This document shows positions 50,710 to 63,276 of a stretch of 64,000 nt of DNA, piece by piece (within the stretch, counting starts at the first letter, position 1; the number at the start of each line of letters is the position of its first letter). This DNA comes from Gigaspora margarita (taxonomy: Eukaryota; Glomeromycota; Glomeromycetes; Diversisporales; Gigasporaceae): positions 1 through 64,000 of the forward strand of contig WTPW01000454.1 in the NCBI GenBank assembly GCA_009809945.1, read 5' to 3'. The translations under genes were made by a program, and so were the position numbers. The notes below the pieces were generated by a model that was given only the letters and a program-made list of their open reading frames with translations, did not search any database and was not told the DNA's origin.

Positions 50710-51109
50710 TACAATAAGGTTGCTATGCAACTATATTGCACCAAAATTGGGAATGGATAAACCAATAAATTATATTATCCAAAATCTTACTTAATTCAAA
50801 AAACACTTAATTATTCTCTATTTCAACAACTAACCATTAAATATTTATGAACTTAATTATTTAAACTACTATATTAATAGCAATAATTTTTATTACTTTA
50901 TATATTTATATAGAGAACATAATTTTCAAACTTAATATTCTCAAAAAAAATTTAATAGAGAACAACTTACATTTTGTAAATGTTCTCAAATTAAAAGTGA
51001 TGTTCTCGTGAGAACATAAGAACATAAGATTTCCAACAATGTCTTGTATATGCTCAATAGTCAAAATCTTTTTGATTGAGACTTGTATAAATTGATTAAA
51101 ATAAATGAA

Positions 51110-51665
51110 ACTTGTATTTATTATAAATAAAAAAAATCTAAAAATAAAAGTAAAAAATGTACATACATATTTAATAAATAATTTAAAAAATAATTAAAAT
51201 AAAATAAATAAATTGATAAATAAATATAAAATAAATTAAAATAAAAAAAAAACTATATTTAAATTAAATAAATAAAAAAAACTAAAATAATAAAAACAAA
51301 TATATAAATTGTACTTTTTTTCTTTTTATTATTTATTTTTTTATAAATTTTTATTTATTTATTTTTTAGCTTTTTTAATCTTTTTTATTTTAAATTTTTA
51401 ACATTTTTTATTATTATTTATTTTTTTATAAATTTTTATTTATTTATTTTTTAGCTTTTTTAATCTTTTTTATTTTAAATTTTTAACATTTTTTTATTTA
51501 TTTTTTTTTATTTAACATTTTTTTTATTTTTTTTAAATTTTTTTTTATTATAGTATTTGTTTTTTTATTTATTTATTATTTTATTTTTTTTGTTTATTTT
51601 TATCATTTTTTATTTTTATTTTATTTTTTTTACTTATTTATTTTATTTTTTTTGTTTTTTATTAG
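51110..51665. repeat. A-rich then T-rich low-complexity block with an 85-bp direct repeat
   Basis: About 190 bp of A-rich sequence is followed by about 350 bp of T-rich sequence, so the block can fold back on itself. Two adjacent near-identical 85-bp copies are seen (TTTTTTAGC at 51362 and 51447). Confidence 0.75.
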
Positions 51666-51802
51666 ATTAAATAGATATTGCACTCTCTTTGATAAATTAT
51701 ATATTGCTTTTGGGTTGATACTACTATATCAGTCATTTAATTTGTTACACAAAATTAGATATAAATTTGGTTTATATAAATTTTAAACATATAAAATTGC
51801 TA

Positions 51803-54800
51803 CAGTACCGGACACAAAAACTATCCATTTTTTTGGCATTGTTTAAAGTCTAATAACTTCACAACAAGTAATTATTTTAAAAAACACTCTTACAAATTTT
51901 TTATTTGTAAACTAAACTACAAATCTGTAAGACAGATTTTTGATATCTTGCTTTTTAAAGAAGTTATAAAGGTTTAAAGTTCAGCAACTTTTATAGTAAA
52001 GTAGAAATTTGGTGCAGGACAATTGACCAATCAGATTACCGCTTAATCACGTGCTCATGATTTGATTGGTTAATATTTAATATTAAAAATTACTAAATAC
52101 AGTATAAAATCCAAAATTTGGCACTTATTATATGAAAAAAAACAGTTTCATATTTTTAATAGCATAGCGGACATTTGATTTGATTGGTTTGAAGATCACT
52201 GAGTTACACAACATAAAAAAATTTTTAGAGTAACCTTTACTATGAAAAACCACATCATCAATTGGCAATTCGTGGTTTCATGCAATAAATTTTTTTTAGA
52301 ACATCTTAAAGTATTTTTTACCTTTTCATATGTCTTTAGTGAAAAAGATCAGTATAGATCAGTATCACTAAAGACTTCATTTTGAGAGCAAAATTAGGCG
52401 ACAAATGAGGTAATTTCGTGTTAATTGCTTTCAAACTAAAAATTATGAAGTTAAGGTAGTGGTTGAACTCATGCTAACTTGTACTTCATGAACTAAGCTC
52501 AAAGGTACTTGAATTATTTAATTGAGTTAACTTTATTTGAATTTTACTCAGATCATTGAATTAATTTATTTGAGTTTTTTATTTGAATTATTTTTTTTTG
52601 TTTTAAGGGAAGATCACTGATAAAAGGTAGCAACCTAGTTAGATAGTGCAACCCTTTTTTTTTAAACAACTAAAAACTGAAACCAATATTAAGTATTAGT
52701 TTTTATTTTTAGTTCTGTATTCTTTTTTTTTTATTTAAAATAAGAGTTAATACTTCTCTTTTGTAGATCTTTATTTTATTGAAATTGAACTGGACACTTA
52801 ATCAATCTAGAAGAACTGTGCGTAAAACTGTGAAAGGAATAGAACAAATACCGGATTCTATCTTTATATTCTGAGTTTGAGTTCTTTTTTCAAAACAGAA
52901 TCTAATAATTTTTTTTCTTTACAGTTGAGCTTTCTTGAACAGTTATAGAGTGCATTTAGATTTGAATGATCCGGGAAACCTAAAACTGGATAAACGATAA
53001 GTACCCATTTTTCATTAACTTGATCCAAGTTTATTTTCTTTTTTTAAAAAATAAGAACTAGCATTTTTTTTTTTAGTGGGTTTTTGTTTTATTGTAATAG
53101 TTGTAATACGAAATAAGCATTTGAAAAACTGGATTTAGTACTTCTAATAGGTTTGATCTAAATGATCCGAGACTGACCTAGCTATAATAAATTTAGTATA
53201 TGGGTTATGACCCATATACTAAATTTATTATAGCCAGGTCAGTTTCGGGTCATTCAGATCAAACCCATTAGGTGAATGACAGTATATGGTGTTCATATAG
53301 CATACAACATTTATATGGCTTATATGATATATGACACTTCTACTTTTATGGCGAACATGCCATATTATTGTGATATTTTTGCTGGGGTAGCTACCTCAAC
53401 TAGATTTAAGTAGTCTGCCTCGAACTATGATAAATGTTAGTATCTGTTTTTATGATCTTGATTTGAATTTGAATTTTTTTTTTACATAAAACTAACAATT
53501 TTTTTTCTTTACAGGTTGCGCTTTCTTGAAACAAGCTACAGTGAAAAATAGGTATTTTAAAAAGATTTGGATTTGAATGATCTGGGAATCTGAAACTAGA
53601 TAGGTGCTAGTTTCCATTATCTTGATCTGAGTTTATTTTCTTTCTTTTTTTTAAATAAAACTAACTTTTTTTGTTTTATTGAAACAGTCATAATGTGAAA
53701 TAAACATTCGAAAAACTGGATCTAGTGTTTATAATGGATAATAGGTTTGATCTGAATAACCCGAGACTGACCTGGCTATAATAAATTTAGTATATGGGTC
53801 ATGACCCATATACTAAATTTATTATAGGCAGGTCAGTTTCGGGTCATTCAGATCAAACCCATTAGGTGAATAATGGTATACAGTGTTCATATAGCATACA
53901 ACATTTATACAGCTTATATGATATACAACACTTCTACTTTTATGGCAAACATGATATATTATTGTGATATTTTTGCTAGAGTAGCTACCTCAACTAGATT
54001 TAAGTGGTCTGCCATGAACTATGATAAATGTTAGTATCTGTTTTTATGCTCTTGATTTGAATTTGAATTTTTTTTTTCACATAAAACTAACAATTTTTTT
54101 TCTTTACAGGTTGTGCTTTCTTGGAACAATCTATAGTGAAAAATGGGTAATTTAAAAAAATTTGAATTTGAATGATCTGGGAACCTGAAACTAGATAGGC
54201 ACCAGTTTCCATTATTTTGATCTGAGTTATTTTCTTTCTTTTTTTTAAATAAAACTACCTTTTTTTGTTTTATTGGAACAGTTGTAACATGAAATAAACA
54301 TTCAAAAAGCTGGATCTAGTGCTTATAATGGGTAATGTGTTTGATTTGAATGACCCGAGACTGATCTGGCTATAATAAATTTAGTATATGGATCATGACC
54401 CATATACTAAATTTATTATAGCCAGGTTAGTTTCAGGTCATTTGGATCAAACATGTAGGAGCACTAACTGGATCTAGGATAGATAAAGCAATTTTCTATG
54501 CAAACTTTTAAGTTATTGGTCTTTTCGAATGTTATTGTTAGATATTGTTTTATTAATTATCATGGATAGGTATAATAAAAAAATTACTGCAAAGCCATTT
54601 TTCACTACGTTAAAACATCTATATTCATTGTGCAAAAATAGGATTTTGGTCATGCTTATTCAACCTAGTTCGTTACTTAGAAGCAAATATTTTTACTATT
54701 TATTGTAATATTAGTCATATTAACTGTATGTAAACTCTAAATGCTGGAAATGGCCAACAAAAGATTGAGACATTACATGTAAGATCTAAGAGTCGTGTTG

Positions 54801-55305
54801 TATCTCTAATAATAAAATGAAATAAAATCAAATTTTTTGATTTTTTCGAATAGTAAATAAAGAACAAAGATAGTTTTGCTAATAATTTATTCACATATTA
54901 ACTCTTTAATGAGTTGGGTAACCTTAAGCGATAAATTCATGTATGTAATTATTGGTTTGTAAGCTTCTTTAAGTGAAGGTTTCTTTGTTTTCTAGTATTA
55001 AAATAATATAAATGTTTTAAAAAAATTTGATTGGTTAATTATCACGGGCATTCATGGGTAGATTAAACCAATCATATGAACGTTTGTCATGTTATTGTTA
55101 CACACAATGCTGATTTACATTATGCATATTGTTTACATATTTTTGTTTATTTGTTTACATTTTTTAACCAATCAAATCAAATGTCCGCATGCTATTTTTA
55201 ACCAATTATAATTTTTTATACAAAAATTAGCCAATCAGAATCATTATAAAATTCTCAAATTTGGCACCTTTAAAAAAAATAGATGGTTTTTGCTGTCTGG
55301 TACTA
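51803..55305. mobile_element. 3.5-kb TA-flanked element with internal 594-bp triplicate
   Basis: Inverted ends CAGTACCGGACA (left) and the complement of TAGTACCAGACAGC (right) with TA on both sides. Subterminal inverted blocks share GGACATTTGATTTGATTGG. No transposase is seen. The middle (about 52,700-54,480) holds three direct copies of a 594-bp unit. Confidence 0.75.
52700..54480. repeat. three 594-bp direct repeats each with a 66-bp palindrome
   Basis: Each unit has two T-rich plus ACAG blocks that look like 3' splice sites, short GAATGATCYGGGAA-type segments, and a near-perfect 66-bp palindrome (53175-53240, 53769-53834, 54363-54428) reading GACCTGGCTATAATAAATTT to the ATATGGGTCATGACCCATAT centre. 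The third copy is cut short after its palindrome. Confidence 0.85.
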
Positions 55306-55621
55306 TATAAACTTTTAAGCTTTGGTGTTTCTCAACCTATATATTAATTTAAAATTAAATTTCCAATTATATAGAGCAAAGGAAAAAAATAAAAAAACCT
55401 TTCTAACAAGTCACAGTTTTGCTATTTTTGCACAAATTCAAAATATAACTTGGCCAAAACAAATATTTTCTAATTTTAAGATAATAAATATATATAAAAA
55501 CATGCTCTGATCAACTTTACTTGGGAAACAGAAGTAGATTACTTTGTAAGAAAAATGGGTTATCTATATGCTAAAGCCAAAATTTTTAACTTTTAAATAT
55601 AAACTGGTTTTTTTATTAGAT

Positions 55622-55777
55622 AAGGGCCGTGTCATTAATCACCTGATTATTTTTTATCAGAGGCCTACCCCCCTCCCTCTTCTTTAATATATATATAGTC
55701 AGGTTCTTATATATAATTTCAACTTTTTTTACCCCCTCCCCCCCCTAAAAAATCACCTGATTTTTGTCACTCCCCTA
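55622..55777. mobile_element. 156-bp MITE with C-rich interior, copy 1
   Basis: Starts AAGGGCCGTGTCATTAATCA and ends CACTCCCCTAA, with imperfect inverted ends and CCCCCTCCC runs. The terminal GGGCCGT..CATTAAT pattern recalls ISL2EU/IS4EU-type MITEs, from memory only. A second copy is at 59482-59636. Confidence 0.75.
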
Positions 55778-55983
55778 ACCTAATTTGGGCTCTTAAGCAA
55801 AGTTGTTTGGCATGTAATTCTACTTGTATCAAGATCAAACCACATTTTTTGAACCTTTTACTAAATGATAAATAGGATTAAAGTTAGAAAAAAATTTTTT
55901 TTCTAACTATAGCCCTATTTTTTACTTAGTAAAAGGTTTGAGAAAACATGCTTGACCTTGATACAAGTAGAATTACATGCTAA

Positions 55984-56330
55984 TAGGGATGCATCAGTCC
56001 TGAAAAAGACTGGTCCAGGACCTGTTCCAGAATGGGACCGATAAGGACCATAGGACTATTAAAGGACCAGTCCTGAGACTGGTTCTTGTAAATATAACTG
56101 TGATATTCATATCACCTAATTAAATTTCTTGATCAGGTATAATGTAGATCATATGATGTTTGTTTACATCTGACGGTAAATAATTACATCATTTTGGCCA
56201 ATAAAATCTTATGCATTAAGATTGACATAATCATTAAAGAACCATTATGGGACTAAAGGACCAGACTGAACTGGGACCATAAACACTAATAACAGTCCTC
56301 TTAGGACCAGACCAGACAGATGCATTCCTA
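55984..56330. mobile_element. hAT-type MITE with perfect 8-bp target duplication
   Basis: Ends TAGGGATGCATC and GATGCATTCCTA. CATGCTAA flanks both sides exactly. Its interior is rich in GGACCAG and CTGGTCC. Length 347 bp. Inserted in the right half of the palindrome 51728-56750. Confidence 0.9.
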
Positions 56331-56896
56331 CATGCTAAACAACTTTGCTTAAGAGCTCAAATTAGGTTATCTAATAAAAAAAAGTTTATATTTAAAAGTT
56401 AAAAATTTTAACTTTTGCACATAGATAACCCATTTTTCTTACAAAGTAACCTACTTCTGTCTTCTAAGTAAAGTTAATTAGAGCATGTTTTTACATATAC
56501 TTATTATCTCAAAATTAAAAATATTTGTTTTTGGCCAAGTTACATTTCAATTTGTACAAAAATGGCAGAACTATGACTTGTCAGAAAAGGTTTTTTTATT
56601 TCTCATCTTGTTTTATATAATTGCAAAATTTAATTTTAAATTAATATGTAGGTTAAGAAACATCAAAGCTTCAAAGTTTATAGCAATTTTATATGTAATT
56701 TTTTAAAATTTTATATATAAAAAATTTACATATAATATATCAGATTACTGATATGTCACATTGTTTAACAATTATTTTATTGGTATATAAAACACATAAA
56801 ATTATATGTAACTTAATGCAAATATAATAATTAGTTTAAATGCTATATAACATTAAAGGCATATTGGTATTACAATTGCCAAAATTCATAAATTTA

Positions 56897-57132
56897 TATA
56901 CTGAAATTCATTTCCAATTTTTTTTAATTTCAACAATAATTTCAATAATTTTAATATAAATTAAACCTAAACCAATTATTGTATTTGATTTAGCTTAATT
57001 TTAGTTAATTTTTGACATAATTAAATTAATTTTTAATATTGAAAAACTAATTTAGCCAATTTCACCATCAAATAATTTCAACAATTTCAACAAAATCTTC
57101 TTATTAAGAAGAGTAATTTCATCCCACATATA
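56897..57132. mobile_element. GTTGAAATT-rich MITE, family copy 2 (inverted)
   Basis: Its complement aligns with the left half of 37585-37852 over about 150 bp with few differences. Confidence 0.65.
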
Positions 57133-57322
57133 ACTGATTTCATACACTTTAATACTGTAATAACTCAAGTGCAATATAAAATGTTATTATGTATTAATAT
57201 AATTACTTCCAGATTATACTTTTTTTATAACAAATAAGAGCAATAAACTTTTAAAATAACTTTGAACTACTTTCTATTTTATTTTTTTCTATGTAATACT
57301 AAATTATAACCATCTTTGCCAC

Positions 57323-58380
57323 TAGAGGTCTTAGCTGGTCAGGTCTAACCCAACCCAACTCGGGTCTGACCCAACCTGAGTCGGGTCAGGTTAAATAAAA
57401 TGAGGGTTGGGTCAGACCCAGGTCAGAAAAAACCTGGGTTTGGTCAGATCCAGGTCGGATTATATTCAATGATTGCAAGTAGTCACTATATAGTAAAGTC
57501 AAAATTTTACTATATAAATCGATAAAATCTGCTTATGTAAACTTGTTTAAAGAACAAAATGCATATACTCTAAAATTTTTATCCAAATTGAAGAAGTGTT
57601 TATTATTTGACTTTTAATTTTTACTTCATCAAACATATTTTTTAAAAAGATTCTAATTTTTTTGTTGAACATAAAAATTAAAAGTCAAATAATAAAATTT
57701 TCTCTGATTTGGATGAAAATTTTAGTGTATATGCATTTTAATCTTCCAAATGAGTTTACATAAGCGGATATTATCGATTTATATAGTAAAATTTAGACTT
57801 TACTATGTAGCAACTATTATCGACCTGGGTTCAACCTGGGTTGGGTTGGGGTAGACCTGGGTTGGGTTTGACATGAGGCGTGTCAGGCCCAGTATGGCAA
57901 ATGACTTTAAATAACCCAAATAACTCAAATGACAAATGACCAGTCATTGGTCATTTCGCAGCCAAATGACTTATACAAAATAAAATAAATTATTTTTGAA
58001 TTTACAAATGGCATATTAATCGACATAAATTGAGAAATGATGTGAATATAAATATTATTTAAAACATGCATTATACAAGTTTTTGTAATTGGTAGGATGT
58101 CAACTCTATGCAAAATGATCTAATGACCAAATTACCCTGGTTATTTGGTCATGAGCCATTTTCAAATAACCAAAATTTTAATGATCTCAAATGACTGGTT
58201 ATTTTGAGATTATTTGAGCTCATTTGAATAATTTGAAATGACCAGGTAATTTATCATCCCTGGGTTATACCTGGGTCAGGATCGACATAAGATGAGTCAG
58301 ACCTGGGCGGGTTTTGATCCAAGTGGGTCTGACCCAGGTCAGGTCCAAACCTGACCCAACCTGACCCACTAAGACCCCTA
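57323..58380. mobile_element. 1.06-kb hAT-type element with nested inserts
   Basis: Ends TAGAGGTCTTAGCTGGTCAGG-like and the complement TGACCCACTAAGACCCCTA. The 8-mers TTTGCCAC and TTTACCAC flank it (7 of 8 identical). It is dense in GGTCAGACCCAGG and ACCTGGGT repeats in both orientations. Nested inside are a palindrome (about 57480-57823) and an AAATGAC-rich block (about 57890-58258). The minus frame at 58254-58496 arises from these repeats. Confidence 0.8.
57480..57823. mobile_element. nested palindromic MITE
   Basis: Arms of about 150 bp are inverted copies sharing CTATATAGTAAAGT, ATAAATCGATA and TTATTTGACTTTTAATTTTT. Non-coding. Confidence 0.7.
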
Positions 58381-59889
58381 TTTACCACAAGTATAATGCT
58401 TATATGATCCTTATGTTGAATTTTCTCCATGTTTTTGCTATTGCATTTCAATACTACTAACATATTTATGCTTCTTTGGTCTTTCTCTACCAACAACCTT
58501 ATAGGATTTCAAATATTAGTAAAGTTTAAAGTATGCTTAGAAGCAGGAATAGCTAATTTTTCAGATATGTGTTTATTTTCTGCAAGTGTTTTGATTAGTG
58601 TTTTCAACTATATCCTCAGATAAAAATGATTGGTTACTTGTGGTCTGTCAAATTATGAATTGTTCATCATTCTCTTTCTTCATTTTATTGATATAGTTAG
58701 TTAAGATTTAAACTATCTTACTATTATCTTTGTCTACAGCAAGTAGGGTAGCTTCCTGTGCATGTTCTCAAATATGCCCATAATGATTTCTTTTATGAAT
58801 GGCATTTTTTGTAGCATAAGCAGTAACCAGGATAGTAACTAATTTCATGTTGGTAAAACTATACTGTTACCCAGATCTGAATTGGTACTACTTTTTCATA
58901 ATCAAATACTACTATATTATCTTATTCTGGCATTACATCTTGGTGTAAATCTTTATACTATCAAATAGATATTGTTAATATATAAAAAGCTGATATACTT
59001 GAATGCATCATTACACAAAAGTAATAGTGACAAATAATGCCTTTGTTGATACTTATTAAACATGAACATAAGAAGGAAATAGGATTAACAACTACTATGA
59101 AGTGAATATGATTTTTTTTTTACTATGCAGATCTGTTACTTTCCAAATTTCCTTTATTTCTTCACTTCCAATCTTATCAATTATAGCTTGGAGTGTAATA
59201 TTTCTTGCTCATACTGGTTTTCTATAAATCTATTCTGGATTTGCTCAACAGTTTCCTATTTTTATATTTATTGTTGTTAGCATTATTTAACATATACATA
59301 TAAGATTATTAATATCTTATATATTACCTGTTTTCAAACTAAATCTTTATTTATAGGTTCAAATTTTTTTGTACTAAAAAAAGTTACTGGCACATTTCTA
59401 TCTTAATTATATACTGACCATCTCAGTTAGATATTTATTTATCATCTTGACTACTGCAGAAAAGAGCATTTGTTTAGCTGTAAGGGCCGTGTCATTAATC
59501 ACCTGATTATTTTTGATTAGAGGTCTACCCCCTCCCCCCTCTTTAATATAAATTTAGTCAGGTTCCTATATATAATTTCAACATTTTTTACCCCCTCCTC
59601 CCCTAAAAAATCACCTGATTTTTGTTATTCCCCTAAGTATCATTGCTATTGTAGTTATTAATTTGTATTTATGAAATTATTTCTATTGGTTTTATTCTTT
59701 AACCATTGATTCAAATGATTGGTGAGTTCATATAATGTACTATTCGCAACTAGTTCCCTTTTTTTACCAATTGTATTCTTTTATATAAGAGATACTTTGT
59801 ATGCTAGTAGTAAAAATCTTATACAAATAGGCATATACCCAGAATTGATAGTTAGGATAAAGAGCTCTGAATAGATAATTATTAGCTGC
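58381..59889. other. probable 3' part of decayed MULE plus a MITE
   Basis: No intact gene. Broken minus-strand protein-like stretches suggest the C-terminal half of the transposase relic at 59890-60370, but I cannot align them to named motifs. A MITE copy lies at 59482-59636. Confidence 0.35.
59482..59636. mobile_element. 156-bp MITE with C-rich interior, copy 2
   Basis: Same orientation as and nearly identical to 55622-55777 (starts TAAGGGCCGTGTCATTAATC, ends ATTCCCCTAAG). The high similarity implies recent movement. Confidence 0.8.
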
Positions 59890-60370
59890 TAGATAATTTT
59901 TAAGTAAATTTTTTTATTGTTTTCAAACAAAGGTACATATAAGCCATTTCTATACCCATAAAACTTTTTCATAAATTCATTCAATTATTTTCTAGATTTG
60001 ACCAAATTTTTGTAAGATTTTGCCCTATGTGAAATATACAGTAGGCTACATGTGTTGTTGGAAACATAGCTATAAAGCAGGGTTTGTATCTGTAAAGATC
60101 ATGATAGGTGGCTTTTGTGTAGCTTTATTAACACATTCAAGAATCCACATATGTGTTTATAGTATTTTATTACTAGCTAGTGCCTGCTCTACAAGTCATG
60201 TTTTATTATTGTTATTAACAATAATAAAAAAAGATAGAGGCATACAGTATTGGTTGGTTTGTGCTATGTTATTATTGACCACTATGTCATAATACTTCAA
60301 CCAAAGACTAATTTGTTCCAGTAACATCCAGAAAAACCATACCAAATGAGTTTCTTTATTTAATTCAAAT
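59890..60370 (-). pseudogene. MULE transposase relic (DDE core)
   Basis: Reading the minus strand from about 60,370: HLVWFFWMLLEQISLW, then YYDIVVNNNIAQTNQYCMPLS, WILECVNKATQKPP, IMIFTDTNPAL, and after a frameshift MFPTTHVAYCIFHIGQNL and FMKKFYGYRNGLYVPLFE. This is the MULE/FAR1-type core pattern (D...NxY...P...TDxxPA...FPxTxHxxCxFHxxxN). The second catalytic Asp (TD) is kept; the first appears changed to Asn (VNNN). At least three in-frame stops and one frameshift show it is dead. It probably extends both ways (about 58.4-61.1 kb). The plus frame at 60020-60292 is its antisense shadow. Confidence 0.75.
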
Positions 60371-61151
60371 TCTATAGCCCATCATGGATTATTTACTTTT
60401 TTTCTATTAATGAAGTAAGTAAAGTTGATATATCATTTTCCTTACTAAGGTTATCATTCTTTTTATTTTATTAATAGCATTAGTGAGATCATTATCTTGA
60501 ATATTTAAATTTGTAAATCAAGCTCTAAGAAGCTTTTTTTGTGATGTAATTGACAAGTTTCCATATTTTGACATTATTTCAATTTCTTTTATAGCTTTTT
60601 CATTGAACAATCAAACTTAAGTCCAAATTTATAGATATGGCTATGTTTATTAACTAGTATTGTAATCCGAATTTTAAATTCAGTCTGGCTTAGCAAGAGG
60701 TTATAGTGCCAAGAGCAGTTTTGCTTTTTCAGTTATGTATAATGTTGTGTTCCATTTTGGGCAGCTATTAAACATTTCTTAGGTTTGTATGATCTGTAGA
60801 ATTCATAGCAAAAAGTTCTATTTTGTACTATTCCTGTTTTAAACCTTTTTTTCTATATTTATTGATTGTGAACCCATTTTGTATACTATAATCTAAAAAG
60901 AATGCCTTAACCTTGTCCTACAGATCAAAGCTTATTTCTTTTGGTATGTCTTCTGACACTATAGTAACTAACAAAAATTTTTTTATTAGCACCAAATAGC
61001 ATTATAAGCTAGATAATTAAGTAGTTTTGTATCTGGTGCTTCTAGTATATTTGGTTCATTGATTTTACTATTTTTGATTATCCATATCACTTATACTCTC
61101 TCTTATGTTATCTAAGGAGTTATCAATCTCAATGTCTTTTGAATTCATATA
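60371..61151. other. probable 5' part of the decayed MULE
   Basis: Broken minus-strand coding-like sequence upstream of the transposase core. No motif can be named. Confidence 0.35.
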
Positions 61152-61467
61152 CTGTATATGTCTGAAATAAGCTACTACCTAAATAAGCTACCCCTAATTT
61201 TTTTTAAAAAAATCTTAAAAAATCCGTTAGCAGTTGCTACATATAAAAGTCTATATTTTACTAAGTAAATTTCAAAAGTGCCATTAAGTAAACTTATTCA
61301 GGACATCAGAATACACTTATAATAAAACTCTGATAGCGATTGGACAACTTTTTATTAGTACGTTTTTCAATTTTTCAAAAATTTCAAAAATCTGAAAATA
61401 AGCTATCCTACGATTTTTTATGTAATTTTTTACCCAAAAAAGATAGCTTATTTTCAGACACATATGG
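61152..61467. mobile_element. TA-flanked MITE with ATAAGCTAC ends, copy 2 (inverted)
   Basis: Ends CTGTATATGTCTGAAATAAG and the complement of CCATATGTGTCTGAAAATAA, TA on both sides, 316 bp. Its interior is the reverse of 44075-44379. Confidence 0.8.
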
Positions 61468-63132
61468 TAACTGTTTTTTATGTTTCACAATTCTCAAATG
61501 CCATTATAGAATTCATTAATTCAATTAACTCAGATTCTAGAGTAGATGACATGATTAATAAATAAATGAAAGATATTATTTAACACCTTTATTTGTTTTG
61601 AAAGCAAATTAAAGATCTACTAAATTGACCAATAAAATCTAGGTGTGATAAATAATTGTATTGCATTTTACATATTTTGCTATAAAACTTTTGAGCATTA
61701 TTAGTACAGCACTAGCACTAATTTTATTAAATTAAAGATAGATTAGTAATAAGTATAACAATGTTATCAGCAGGCAACTTATAATTTTGCAAAATTTATC
61801 ATATTAACTTTGAGTGCCACAATATAGAACTTGATCCAAATTGGAATAGGTTCAAAAATATGAAGCAATTTGGAACAGCCAGAATAACATAGAACTAGAA
61901 CTTTGTACCAATATAAGTGTTATTTAGATAATCTAGTTAATTATGAATGTAATATAGATAAACAGCTTGAAGTAAATGCTTCAAATTGCAAGATTGAGAG
62001 CAATAATTGGGGCAAGGTTCTTGGTATAGATGCCTAACAAAATTATTTTGCTAACAAATTTAAGTTTCATCTATATTTTGTCATTGACAAAATGATAAAA
62101 CTTTAGTATTTTGTTAGATTATGTAAATTTTGTCTGGCATTTTTTTTCCCAGAAAGACAGTGATAAAACTGTACAAATTGTAAACAAACCAGGTTATTTA
62201 AGATTATTTTGGTTGTGACCTGGCAATAATGTAAACAGATAAGTAACTTGAACTCAAATTTTGTAATAGGTACAATCCTTATATAAAGGATTGCTTAAAG
62301 CCATGTCCATCAGAAATCTTCTATTTTGTATAACCAATTAAAATTACAAGTTTTGTTTACATGATCATCCTGACAAAGTAAAATGCAAGAAATATAAGAA
62401 ATAAATATTTAAACATTCTTGGTCCATTAAGAAATAAATATTAGAAGAACTATTTTATATATAGAGCCTTCTAACTTTAGCCCCTATGGTTCTAAACTAA
62501 CCCTAATCTTAATGTTAAGTTAAATTTATAATGGACCTGGCTTTAAGTGTTCTCTAAAGGAATTTAGTATAAAATCATAAGTTTAATTTAGTGAATATTG
62601 GGTTTGTTTAATCCAATCCAACCCAATCTTAATACTAGTTTATTTAGTAAAATTTTAATACTTATTAAGTATTTGTTGTATTATTAATTTGTATTTAATA
62701 TATTTTATTAATAAAAACTTAAGCATGATAAATATTTGTATAGCATCCTGCTATGATTATATTTATTCTTTTTTATTTATTTATTTATTTTCATTTATTT
62801 TATTTGGGCGTATATATATGTACCCGAAGGTACATGTACCTGATCATGTGATATACAAAATATATTATGTTTCACTAGGTTATAATACTACAATACATTT
62901 AAGTTTAAATTTAAATCTAGGCATCCCTATTATAACTAAGTGTGTGCATTTGTTTGTCACTCATATGCTTGCTATTGTGACAGATGGACATGTAAATATC
63001 AAGATGATACATACGTACATATGTATAATATATAAGAAAAACTTTTTTGAAACAATGCTATTTTGCCTATAGTTCATCTAACCCTAGCGTGAAAAGGACA
63101 TTAATAGTATTTTTCCTAACCCTAACTATTAA
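61468..63132. other. no supported gene
   Basis: Scraps such as a plus-strand HDHPDKVKCKKY near 62,360-62,400 look like coding debris. The plus frame 62689-63072 is hydrophobic, low complexity and lacks family features. CTAACCCTA motifs occur near 63,080 and 63,120. Confidence 0.4.
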
Positions 63133-63276
63133 AGGGGGCAAAAGATACGGACACAACATATACGTGCTTTTGGACACAACAATGACCGGCATTACTAAAA
63201 TACACGCTAACCTAATCTAACTCCAGCCATGTTGTGTCCATAAGTCATGTGTGTGTTTTGTCCGTAGCTTTTCCCT
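63133..63276. mobile_element. 144-bp TTAA-flanked MITE
   Basis: Ends AGGGGGCAAAAGATACGGAC and the complement of AGGGAAAAGCTACGGAC, TTAA on both sides (63129-63132 and 63277-63280). The inner ACACAACA/TGTTGTGT is also inverted. Confidence 0.8.

Larger units (their letters stand above)
51728..56750. mobile_element. palindromic element broken by three nested insertions
   Basis: Removing the TA-flanked element 51803-55305 joins AAAATTGC-TA and TAAACTTTTAAGCTTTG. The right arm near 56,660-56,700 holds exactly the complement of that junction, showing one original arm. Further insertions are a MITE at 55622-55777 and a hAT MITE at 55984-56330. The remainder is about 1.0 kb and resembles 40379-41388 in parts (for example TTTTTTACTTAGTAAAA and the TCTAATAAAAAAAAGTTT stretch). 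Outer ends are approximate. Confidence 0.65.

Noticed and set aside
57480-57823. Treating the 57.3-58.4 kb region as a GC-rich gene because of GGGT/ACCC density
   Set aside because: The density comes from inverted GGTCAGACCCAGG repeats of a hAT-type element, and all frames are broken.
60020-60292. 90-residue plus-strand hydrophobic frame
   Set aside because: Antisense of the MULE transposase relic, whose minus-strand reading has clear motifs.
62689-63072. 127-residue plus-strand frame with hydrophobic stretches
   Set aside because: AT-driven composition, no family motif, and no splice or promoter support.
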